This document shows, piece after piece, positions 53,917 through 64,000 of a DNA stretch of 64,000 nucleotides. Position 1 is the first letter of the stretch. Every line of letters begins with the position of its first letter. A program made the position numbers and the translations under genes. The DNA comes from Siphonodentalium dalli (taxonomy: Eukaryota; Mollusca; Scaphopoda; Gadilida; Siphonodentaliidae): contig CP136068.1 of the NCBI GenBank assembly GCA_032622095.1, positions 183,648,796 through 183,712,795 on the forward strand, written 5' to 3'. The notes beneath the pieces are model-generated. The model did no database searches. It saw only the letters and a program-made list of their open reading frames with translations, and was not told the origin of the DNA.

Positions 53917-56900
53917 GTATGGTCGTTGAAGCTGAATTTGGGGGTCAACCCGGACGAAATTGGATACAAGCTGATTTTGGGGTCATTCCACGCGGAAAAC
54001 CTTCAGGAACAACATATCCAAAATCCGCAAAAATCCGCTAATGGGAAAATTCAGGATCCAAGATGGCGTAAAAGATGGCCACCAAATGAATAATTTTCCA
54101 GTCAACGCACATTGACACGCAAACCCTCAGTGAATATGGAAAAATCTCACCAAAAACGGATTCCACATTGATAGTAACATATGTTAGAACATATATATAG
54201 ACAATTTTGTTGTCAATTGGGACATACTTCTGTTAATATAACAGCCAAATTCGAGAAAATTATAATTTTCAAGTATATATTTGTCTAAGACAACAGTCAA
54301 TTATATTGGCATGTCATATTTTCTGGAATACATGTTAAATTTGGTATCAATCTAACCGATAAAGCCACAGACACAACATATCCAAATTTGCCAAATTCCG
54401 CTCATGGACAAGGATTTCAGAGCACTTTGAAATACAACACACGTTTGACTCTCAAATGCCGATTTTATCAATTTATTCAAACAGTTATGAACATTGACGA
54501 ATTTACGTGCTTAATGTGTCTATATACTTTACTATAACTGCGATTTGTTAGTCCATACAGCGTATAAACCAAGTTTACGTGTATCACTGATATCTATATT
54601 AGCTGGCTGGCAATGTCGGTTCGTTCAACAATAAAGAGCGTTTGCTACAGAACACGTGTTTTGCTATACCCTTCCAGGAAATGTCAGAAAGAGCGTGTAT
54701 ATAACAGAACAGAACATAAAGAGCGTTTATAACAGAACACGTGCTATATGCTTGTTCTCACAGATGCACATAAAAGGTCTCGCCTATCGGCTGCTTTTTC
54801 GCATATAGCTTCGTTGCTTGTATTGTCTCATTCCGGCTGTGTATGTCCAAGCAGTAATACTTTGATTTGCAAACCACTGGATTGAAGGCTTATAACTTTT
54901 CTCCTGTTGAAACCTAACGGTGCCACCGTACGCAGGAGCCCTGTTACTATACATATTCTATATTTCTATCATTTAAATGTATTGTCAGTCCATGTATCAG
55001 TTGGTCTTCTATTGAATATATAGTTATGGCAGAATTTTGCGAGCCGCAAGAAATTACGCAATTTCGGGATGACATGTGTGTTTTATGCCCATCGGGTTTT
55101 GATGACAAACCTCCCGTCATCGTGTCTAAGAAAGGCATTTTGACATTGATCAATTTCTGTGATAAACGTGGGAGGCACGACCTGAAAGATTATCTGAATG
55201 AGCGCTATCAGATGACACCAGTCGGTAAAGTTCTTGTCCATTCGAATTGCCGTAGAGATTTTACAGATCCAAAAAGGCGACACCGTTCTGTCGACATAAC
55301 TACCGAAATACCTCCAAATAAACAACTGAGATCTGGTGTGTCACCGTTTGATTTCAAGACAGACTGTAAGTTTTGTGGTACGGCTGCGACTATAGACCCT
55401 CGACATCCCGACAAATCAGGGGTGAGGCAAGTAACAACCCTCCCAATGCGGGACAATATCCTAAAATTATGGGACCAAATGGGCATCCGATGTGCAGGAT
55501 CGGTTGTATGGTTGTATAGACTTGGTAGCAGCAGAATATGTCTACCACTCACGATGTTATACTGATTTCCAGAAGGGTAAAGAAAATCCAACATTGGTCG
55601 ATAAGGCGAAAAGTGGTAGGAGATCGGACCAGGGAATGCAGCAATGGTTTGAGATGGTTTGTAGTTGGCTCGAAGCTGGTGCAGAATTATATACTCTGGG
55701 GGAGTTGCATGACAAAATGATTGAGTATGCGGGTGATTGTCATGTGTATAGTATGAAATGGCTCAAAGAGAAACTGCAGGACCACTACGGGGAGTTTATA
55801 TTTTTCGCCGAAGTTGAGGGACGGAACAATATAGTGTGTTTTCGGAACATGGCAAAGTTTATCATAAACGAAAAATGGTACTGTGATAAGAGAGATAGTA
55901 TTGAAGAGGAAACTGAAAGGATAATGTTGACAGCAGCAAGGATATTACGAGCAGAAATAAGAGAGACTCAGTATGACACTAGTTCATACCCAACCAGTGA
56001 AGATATATCTTCCATTGATCGGGGTAGACAGTGGGTTCCGCATTATTTGCACACGGTGTTAAGTGTTCTGATTCCATCCTATTTGAAGATTAATAGCATT
56101 GGGCACTCCATAATTAAATCTGCTCGACCTCGATCTGTTATAACACCAACACTCTTTGGTGTGGGTGTAAATATGGATCACGTGTTCGGTTCAAAATGGT
56201 TGGTGAATGAGTTATCTAGGTTGGGGTTCTCCATTACACATGACGAAGTAGAAAGATACAAACAGTCTGTCATCCAAACCAAACATCCTGACGATATTCT
56301 AACCGACTATTTCCCCGGAACATTTACACAGTGGGTTGCCGACAATGTAGACCATAACATAGCAACTTTAGATGGTCAGGGAACATTCCATGGTATGGGC
56401 ATGATAGCAATCTCTACTCCAAAAGATCAAACACAGCTTAGCCTCAGGCCACGCACCATTAACAGGTGCCAGCGTTCGAAGGTTGATGAGCTAGTTTGAG
56501 GTAAAGGAGTCCAGATATGCCATTATGTTTATTCTACCGGTAAAGGCCTTTCATCGTTGTCTTACAAACCTTTGCTTCAACTGATTACTCCACACACATT
56601 GCCCCCAGAGCTCAACACTGATCTACTGTGGCATTCAGGGTGGTTTGTGAACCAATCTACAAAGCCTCGGACAAATTGGTCGGGCTTCATGCAATATATT
56701 ACGACTGATGACCAGAAGTGCCCAACGAAGTCTGATGTTCTGTTTTTGCCGATTATAGATTTGAATCCGTCCGATGAGGATTGTATATATTCAACTCTCC
56801 TTTATGTTCAGGGTCAAGGGACCAAACTAAACATCCTGACACCATGTATCACATTTGATCAGCCATTGTGGATAAAGGCCACGAATATTATAATGACCAA

Positions 56901-59900
56901 GTCCATGAATATAGTCTGCAGGTTGGGTGGCTTTCATACCATTATGAGTTTCATGGGTAGTATTGGTTCACTAATGAAGGGTTCGGGATTGGAAGAGGCT
57001 CTGGAGAATGTCTATGGCCCTAACGCAGTTACACATATGATTTCTGGGAAGGCAATATCAAGGGCAATGCGTGGACATTTCTTAATTGAGGCTGCTCTTA
57101 CAAATAAGCTGATATCAGACATTGTGCCATCTACAGAAACAAGTACAAGTCCGACAAGCCCATGGGGTGGCCGAACAGTGCAGACTGAGAAGGTGCTCGA
57201 TGCTTCGCCTGATGCCACAGTAGCTATAAATCAGTCTGAAGAAAAAACAATACATAGAATCGAGAAGGATGAGATGAACGCATTAAGTGATTTGTACAAA
57301 TCTATTGAAAGTAAAGTAATTCCAGCAAGTGCTGTTTCTGGGTCTCAACCATTGATGAAACTCGAGGAATGTTTGAACAAGTATAAATCGTTGCTTATTG
57401 AGAAATCTCCGACAGCAAAGTTGTGGGTTCAGTATTTTGAATATGTGCAAACGTTGAAGAATTTCATTAGAGCAGAGAGGACAGGAAATCGGAGTCTGCA
57501 TCTCGCTACTGTGGGGCAAATGCTTAATCTATTTGCCGCAACCGATCACGCCAACTATACCAAGAGCTGTCGACTCTATCTCCAGCAGATGTTGGAACTA
57601 TCTAATAAACACCCTTGGCTGTACAAATGTTTCGCCGAAAATGGGTTTCAAGCTGTACGTAGAAGCAATAGATTATGGGCATGATTATCAACAGATCTCA
57701 TAATAGAACAAGTCATTATGCGTTCTATCAAAAGCAGAGGAGGTCTGACAAGAGGTAGGGGAATGACGGAATCTGTCCGAATGCAATGGATATATATCAT
57801 GCATAGGTGTGCCGAGATTCATGATGCCATGACCGAATTAACCAAACCTAGACATACCACCAGTGAACAGCAAGCGGAGTTCGGGGCAAGTAGGGGCAAA
57901 TGTGACTCTGATGATTTGGTAATCATACAACGTTGGTTTGACGAACATGAACCTTTTGATTTGAGTGAAGGTAAACTACGCTCCCTGTCGTCTGGGTTAA
58001 CATATAGTGATGGGGACGGTATTAACTGTATTGACTCTGAACGTGTCGGTTTCGAGATCCACCAACAGCTAAACAGCATGAGTATCACAGATGCCTCGAT
58101 CAAGCGGAAGGATCAAATAAAATCTCTTGACCATTTATATCCTGGGATCAGAGTCGAGAATGATCGAATGCAATTCAACCCGACTGTGCTATTCTCGCGA
58201 TTGATAGCAATTGCACAACGCGAGGAGGACATGGCTAAGTATTTTTCATACGAACTGACAACATCACTTTTCAATGATCATGCGATGAGGAAACCAGCAA
58301 AAGCCCAACTAGCTAAATCGTTGACTGATCCTGTCCAGGGTTGTGATCTGCCGGAGCAAGCCATAGCTGTTATCGATGGTGGGGCGCTTCTCCATAGAGT
58401 TAAATGGGCAAAAAAAATGCACATACCGAGAAGTAGCTAACCAATATGTTAAATACGTGCGAACGAAATATGGAGTTGGGTGCATAGTGTTCGATGGTTA
58501 TGGAAATGGTCCATCGATCAAAGACCACGAACACCGAAGGCGAAGTGGGAAAACATGTGCAGATATTCAACTGAAAGACTACACGAATGCTCATGTGAAT
58601 CAATAGATCTTTCTCTCAAACGATCGAGAACAATAAGAGTCAATTTATTGATTTGTTGAGTCAACTACTCAACGCAGATGGACAAACAGTACACAAGAGT
58701 ACAGGAGACGCGGACACATTAATAGTTGCCTCTGCCATTGAATACGCTTCACATTCCAAACATGTGAATGTGATTGCAGATGACACCGATATAATGTTCC
58801 TATTGATGTATCATTGGACATCAAATATGGCAGATGTGTACTTCCATTCGGAAGCACGAAAGACAAGTAAAGGAGGCATTACACTGTGGAAAATTGGCGA
58901 TATCGTGAAAACGGCAGGTGATGCCACAACAAAAAACATTCTGTTTCTGCATGCGTGGTTAGGTTGTGACACCACTTCTGCCATTTTTGGGCATGGTAAA
59001 ACCGGTCTTTCCAAGAAATACCAAGAATCGGCTGACTTTCGGGACGCATCACTTAGCATGCATAATATCGAAGCCACCCAATGTGAAATAGGAAAATTAG
59101 GTATAAAACTGTTTTTCATTATGTACGGTGGAAAGTCGGAAGAAAATTTGAATACACTACGTTATGCTAAATTTATGGAAATGGTTTCGTCGAGCAAAGG
59201 ATCGATCGATCCTCAGAAACTTCCACCAACAGAAAGGGCGGCATATTTCCACCGTCTGAGAGTTCATCTACAAGTAATGATTTGGAAAAATCTTCGAAAT
59301 AATGTGTTGGATCCTTGGGAATGGGGATGGAAGGTTGGTGTCTCAGAACTCATCCCAATTATGACTGCCCAGGATGCAGCACCTTGTGAACTATTGAAGT
59401 TCGTTCGCTGTAAATGCAAGTTGTCGTCCAAGAATTCGTGTGGAAGTAACTTGTGTTCGTGTCGCAAAAATGGACTGAAATGTGTTGTAGCATGTGGAGA
59501 TTGTCGTGGAGAAGGCTGTAAGAACTCGGAGGAAATTAGACTTGAAATTTCTGAAGATGATAACTAAGTACTTGACGGTTTCTTGTATGTTGTCCCAGTT
59601 GTTTGGTAGAGAATAAGTATGACTAATGGGCATGTTTTCCTTTATTAATTGGACAATATTGTCTAAGAAAGGCGTAAGCTTGAAATTTTCACATTTCCCA
59701 AATTCGGCGGCCATATTGGCATCCATTCTCCCCTTCAGTAACCACATTATATTTATGTATCATCAGTATCATGACTAAGTCAATGTAACTTCCGTTTTGG
59801 TTAAATAGTTTCCATATAACCCGGAGTTCGCGTGCTAATGGGCACTGACTCCAAATATCATCATTTGACCGCCATCTTGGACGCCATCTTGTATCCTGAC

Positions 59901-60382
59901 TGCTTGTGCTATTTTAATTGTTTTTATATGTTTGGTCTCGGTTCCTTTCTGCGTCAAAATGTACAGAAACTGCTTGTATTGAAATATAGGATATGCTAAT
60001 AATAGACATTTTTATTAGAAGAATATTTGTATACACTTAAAAATTATAATTTTCCCGAATTCAGCGGCCATATTGATAGCCATCTGCCCCCAAAGACAAC
60101 AAGCTAGCAGTGTGCGTGTTCTGACATGTGTTACTTTCAATGTGGAATATGTTTTGGTGCGTAATTTTCCATAATTACCGAGTTTTCATGTGTTATTGGG
60201 CACTAATGGGAAATTTACTTATTGTGTCAGCCATATTGGACGCCATCTTGGATCCTGAATTTTCCCATGAGCGGATTTTTGCAGATTTTGGACATGTTGT
60301 TCATGGTGCTTTTCCGCGTCGAATGACACCAAAATCAGCTTGTACCAAATTTCTTCCGGGTTCAACTCTCCCACGACCACAC
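53917..60382 (+). mobile_element. DNA transposon, 6.47 kb, inverted ends, TAA target duplication
   Basis: The left end GTATGGTCGTTGAAG and the reverse complement of the right end GTGTGGTCGTGGGAG match at the tips. Inside them, long stretches are inverted copies (AAATTGGATACAAGCTGATT; CATTCCACGCGGAAAA; AAAATCCGCTAATGGGAAAA; TTCAGGATCCAAGATGGCGT). Both sides are flanked by TAA (53914-53916 and 60383-60385). The right subterminal region contains about three diverged repeats of the CGCCATCTTGGATCCTGA type (59690-60360); the left has about two (53930-54480). The only large ORF inside is the decayed 55026-59567 gene. The XPG-like nuclease plus zinc modules point to the Academ superfamily (the XPG-bearing branch), from general knowledge and without a search. 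Confidence 0.7.
55026..59567 (+). pseudogene. decayed transposon ORF: zinc modules, XPG/PIN-like nuclease, Cys-rich tail (~1500 codons)
   Basis: Reads left to right in one protein order. The first zinc-type module is CVLCPSG ... VHSNCRRDF and the second CKFCGTAA ... YVYHSRCYTDF. A long middle region contains GNRSLHLATVGQMLNLFAAT. The nuclease region has IAVIDGGALLHRVKW, GCIVFDGYGNGPSIKDHEHR, STGDADTLIVASAIEYAS and NVIADDTDIMFLL, acidic motifs arranged as in XPG/FEN1-type PIN domains. HAWLGCDTTSAIFGHGKTGL and PQKLPPTERAAYFHRLRVHL follow. The tail is a Cys-rich CXC-like motif (FVRCKCKLSSKNSCGSN...). Breaks: frameshift at about 55465-55490; TGA at 56497-56499; TGA at 57682-57684; frameshift in an A8 run at 58410-58417; TAG at 58604-58606; frameshift at about 58625. 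Proteins of this kind are common as multi-copy 'uncharacterized' genes in invertebrates. It cannot produce a full product. Confidence 0.82.
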
Positions 60383-60385
60383 TAA

Positions 60386-61173
60386 TACAGGCGTAACTGT
60401 TACTCCATTATCATCGCGATCAGAGTAAATCACACATCCATCAGGATCTTATGTGTATTCCATCGAACGCCGTTGCTGTGTTCCATGGAATATATCAGTA
60501 CAGGTATATTGTGTGTGTATTGCTCCTGCAATAGCGAGTAGGGATTCTCGGAAATTATTTGATGCGCTCTTTTATTTGGTCTATTGTTGCAGCGGGCATT
60601 TTAACTTTAGAATATCTCCCTCTCTTATCCGAAAACGGCACATCGCCGTCATCAGTATTGGATTTGTCATGAAAATAACAAATTCGCATCTGAGAGATGT
60701 CCAATGTTGTTACATAAAACGTTTTACAATCTTTTATTTTGTTATCCTTCAAGATGAAATTTTTTTTATTTCGGGCTTCCCGTTGTTTGCTTTAATTTTA
60801 GAACGACCTTTTGTCAGTTTCTCCGTGGTCTTATAACTCATTTTGGACAATGTAATAGATTTAGACTGCACCATTCGTGAATGCTCGACAGTTCTATCTG
60901 CAATATCAACCATACTACTTAGCTCTTCTATCTACCAACCATATTACTTAGCACTGATGCGTCGCAATCAAACACCGAAATATTGAGAGCCGATGATTAC
61001 CCAACGCTATACCGGTATGTTGTAAACACCGTGGTGGCTTTTCTAACCAAATTTCATTTAATGTGGTCTCCCCGTTGTTTTGATTATAGTATACTCAGTG
61101 CGTACTGTTTGTTTACATAACATGTTGTTTGTTTACATACCATGTTGTTTGTTTTCATAACACATAGTACTAA
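60386..61173. other. intergenic, no supported gene
   Basis: A hydrophilic minus-strand frame at 60752-60555 (DDGDVPFSDKRGRYSKVKMP) looks mildly coding-like but has no recognised motif. GTTTGTTTACATA words repeat at 61100-61160. Confidence 0.3.
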
Positions 61174-61587
61174 GGGTACGTTCATACGCTGGCAAGTTTG
61201 CACGGTTTATTTTTGCGGCCATTTCGTCATAAAAAACCACATGGTGCCAGGATATGAACGTAAACGTGCACATAACATGCATCTTTACCAAAGCGAAAGA
61301 CATGAGAGGTAACATTTATGTAGTTCCACTTATAACAGCGCTACTGGAATTTGTCTTCAAATACCTGCATGAATTATTCTTGCGATATAATTGCATGATA
61401 TTTATAGGCAAATTCCGGTAGCATCGTTACTAGTGGAAATACAGAAATTTTAATTCGCACGTAGTTAGCTGTGGCACAGATGCACTGTATGTGCTTGTTT
61501 CCGTATGTATTATGGCACCATATCGTTTTCTACGACAAGATGCCTGCAAATCATACCGTGCAAACTTGCCAGCATATAAACGCATCC
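61174..61587. mobile_element. MITE, 414 bp, PIF/Harbinger type
   Basis: Left end GGGTACGTTCATACGCTGGC + AAGTTTGCACGGT; right end in reverse complement GGATGCGTTTATATGCTGGC + AAGTTTGCACGGT (33 bp, 4 mismatches). Flanked by TAA at 61171-61173 and 61588-61590. Trinucleotide TWA duplications are typical of PIF/Harbinger. No ORF. Confidence 0.85.
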
Positions 61588-61839
61588 TAAAGGTCTGATC
61601 CCACCGAGCGTCGCGGAAACGACATGTAACGGCATCATTAATGTTATATCAATAAAACAATAATTTACAATATAGTCACATTGTCAAACTGTAATCTTGG
61701 TGATATTTTTTCATTTGACTCAACATATGCAACAGGCTGCATATTATAAATGGCATTACAAAGCACTGTGCGCATACTTTTGTCAAGTACTTTATCTTGA
61801 AGCATACATGTAACTATATCGACTATACTGCATGAATTA

Positions 61840-62900
61840 GATTATTAGATTACTAGTCCGGGCCCTAATATGGGTACCCTTGCACCCCCCCCCCCCGGGA
61901 CTTAACTTCACCACACTCATTTTGTTCCTTGTTATCTCCTTCAACTTTAAAGCAATGTTAATAAGAAAACAAAGTGGCCGTCTAGACTCCAGAAAAGATG
62001 GCGTCCATCATGGCCGCCGTTTTTCGGACCAGACCCTAAGTCAGTTTTATGCAAATTATAGCGGTACAATCTAGTAAAATCTATACAAATGTATATATTT
62101 TCGTGAAGCTAAGACATAATGACACTTTTCTGGGCCAAAATTGAAATCCACCATCAAAGATGGCCACCAAAATGGCCGCCGGAAGTTGAAAATCTTCTAG
62201 ATCAGTTCATGCTGTTTGGAACTGGTTGAGTAATGTGACTTTATTTTGTGTTTTGTATATTAAGTGATTACTGGTGCAATTAAATGTGCAATTATTGGGG
62301 TCCTAGCCCCTTCCGATCCTTCAAAAATTCGATTTTACAGAAAGCGGTATAAAATTTCACAAACAATCACAATTGGGATTCTAGTCATATTTCTACAAGA
62401 AATAAACAGAACTTTGTAATGTAAGTGAGGCATATCAATACCTATGAATATTCCAACTCACTGGAACCAAAATACTTACTTTGGCTCAAAATGGCTGCCA
62501 AAATGGCCGCCAAAATATGGAAATTGGTAAATATTGCCACAGGGTGTCATGCAATCGCTTTACAAGTTGTGGTTGATGTATACAATTGGCTATTCTTTAT
62601 TCTATACATTGAATACTAACATGTCTGATGCACCATGGATAATTGTTTCTATTGTCACCACAGACATCACCAGAAATATTGGAGTTTTCTCTCACAAACT
62701 TGACATAAATATCGGTAAAAATTAACTTTTCAGGTTTTGACAATTTTTTCAAGTAATATGTAACTATCTTTGGATTGAAATGTATTTATTGTTTTGGTCT
62801 ATTATAAATGTGTCACACTACCGTGTGTATAGCCCAAATTGCTCAAGATGGATTCCAAAATGGCAACCAAATTTGTAGAAAGTAAACATTATTCTCTGCG
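61840..62900. other. dispersed repeats with AAAATGGCCGCCAAAAT words
   Basis: Blocks at about 61990-62190, 62480-62530 and 62840-62880 contain AAGATGGC(G/C)(T/A)CC plus AATGGCCGCC, similar in style to the subterminal repeats of the DNA transposon at 53917-60382. They may be remnants of related elements. A C-run lies at 61886-61898. Confidence 0.45.
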
Positions 62901-63129
62901 TTATCCGAAAAGGTAACAAATTGTGACTCGCTTGGTTATTATACGTGTTAGTTAATTAACCGACAACTACATGTAATGTTCTATTCTGGTTGTCCCAGTT
63001 CCGTAAATTAATTCTAAAGTATGGAATTTTGCGGAGAACCTCTTTTGTGATTCTGGCCAGGTTATTGAAAGGAAATGGGCAGAACTTTGAGACGGAACTG
63101 AGATGAACCATAATCTGTGGCTATTCTGG

Positions 63130-64000
63130 TCCATTATGATAAAAACAATATCAACTGGATACAGGGTGGATGCCAATATGGTAGCTAGGGAGTTACTGTA
63201 TGACCATAGGTGGGGTGAATAGGTATCCAGGGAGTTATTGTATGTCATGAATGATATGAATAGGTATACCAGGAGTGACTATATGGTTATGAGTGGTTGT
63301 CCACGGTAAGATGTATAGGTATACAGGGAGAGGTCATGGTCAGGTGTGAGGTGAATCGGTATGCATGGAGTGACTTTATGGTGTATGTGCGTGTGTATCC
63401 AGTACGGGTTCACCCGATGTGCCTGTATGGACATTGATGTGGTGTATGGATATAGCTACATTGTCATCCATGTGTTGATTATGTGTATATGGAGTGACTG
63501 TAAGGTCATGGGTGGGATGTACACGTGTTGTCTGTATGATCATAGATGGGGTGTGTGGATAAATAGGGAGATGTTTTATGGTTACGGATAATGTGTATAC
63601 ATGGAATTACTGTACGGCCATGATTGAAATGCATACCTGGAGTAAGCTGGGTGGACATTATCGAGCGTGTGGTTATATAGGGAGTGTCATTGTGGTAACG
63701 GGTGGGATGTATATTTATATATCTCGTGGATGTATTATCATTGGTGTGTGTATATGGATTAGCTGTATGATCACGTTTGGCGTATACGATTATACATTGA
63801 GTTGCTGAATTGTCATGTGTGAGGTGTATATGCAAGTATGGATGGTATGAGTGGTCGTGTGTGCGGGTTTTTGTATATCTGGAACGGCTGAATGGCCATT
63901 GGTGAGGTGTATATGTATACCTGGAGTGACACTATGGTCTAGAGTGGGATGCATAAGTATATATCGAGTGGTCATATGCCTATGCGTGTCGAATAGATAT
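63130..64000. repeat. degenerate minisatellite running to the window end, ~55-65-bp unit
   Basis: Variants of GGGTG(G/A)(G/T)(G/A)T(G/A)(T/A)A(T/A)AGGTATAC, (C/T)(C/A)(T/A)GGAGTGACT(G/A)TATGG and TCATG recur more than a dozen times. The strand-symmetric open frames here (His/Thr-rich on the minus strand) derive from the repeat. The array is cut by the window edge. Confidence 0.8.

Noticed and set aside
55026-59567. TGA-interrupted ORF as a selenoprotein or recoded gene
   Set aside because: Two stops are TGA in the same frame, but a TAG and three frameshifts also occur, so simple decay explains it better.
60128-60385. 85-codon ORF at the right end of the DNA transposon
   Set aside because: It is the translation of the subterminal inverted repeat and has a counterpart in the left end.
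63361-63975. Overlapping plus- and minus-strand ORFs at the right end
   Set aside because: Products of the degenerate ~60-bp minisatellite (His/Thr-rich or Tyr/Gly-rich text), with no independent evidence of coding.

Overview
The window looks like nuclear DNA from an animal, probably a marine invertebrate and perhaps a mollusc or other lophotrochozoan. The grounds are short phase-1 EGF exons with GT/AG borders, LINE and tRNA-SINE debris, a Ty3/Gypsy element, large minisatellites and many 'ATGGCCGCC...CATCTTGGA' repeats. The species is inference only. There is no bacterial-type gene organisation.

Main result: almost the whole minus strand from about 52.2 kb down to about 0.26 kb can be read as one spliced gene. 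In transcript order it holds a type II transmembrane start exon (52238-52085), one giant Thr-rich mucin-like exon (48371-44103; 21-bp repeats coding a 7-residue unit), fifteen 117-nt EGF exons between 43857 and 13714, two exons forming one C-type lectin domain (8692-8504 and 4612-4376), and a possible Cys-rich terminal exon with a stop (369-257). Every junction is phase 1 and the summed coding length is 6717 nt, giving about 2238 residues. This predicts a cell-surface stalk (anchor, O-glycosylated mucin rod, EGF rod, lectin head). The EGF exons were multiplied by tandem and segmental duplication of exon plus intron. In three introns a minisatellite has copied the 5' splice site itself.

The introns are full of mobile DNA. 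A LINE lies at 1.6-4.3 kb and satellite arrays fill 5-7.4 kb and 11.4-13.6 kb. A second LINE tail lies at 15.4-16.1 kb. A 12.2-kb Ty3/Gypsy LTR retrotransposon occupies 18.2-30.4 kb, with 2.9-kb LTRs, gag, a GGGAAAC -1 frameshift heptamer directly before the gag stop, a pol broken by one nonsense codon, and a third ORF with a C2H2 finger. Also present are an inverted-repeat element (30.4-30.9 kb), a 50-bp satellite (34.75-35.46 kb), fold-back elements and a tRNA-derived SINE (51.1-51.7 kb).

Upstream of the gene, 53917-60382 is a 6.5-kb DNA transposon with TAA target duplications and inverted ends. It carries a decayed ~1500-codon ORF with two zinc-binding modules, an XPG/PIN-like nuclease region and a Cys-rich tail (Academ-like, tentative). 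A short Harbinger-type MITE (61174-61587) and degenerate tandem repeats fill the rest.

Exon borders were read by eye from splice consensus and phase. No similarity search or RNA evidence was available, so families named here rest on recognised motifs only.
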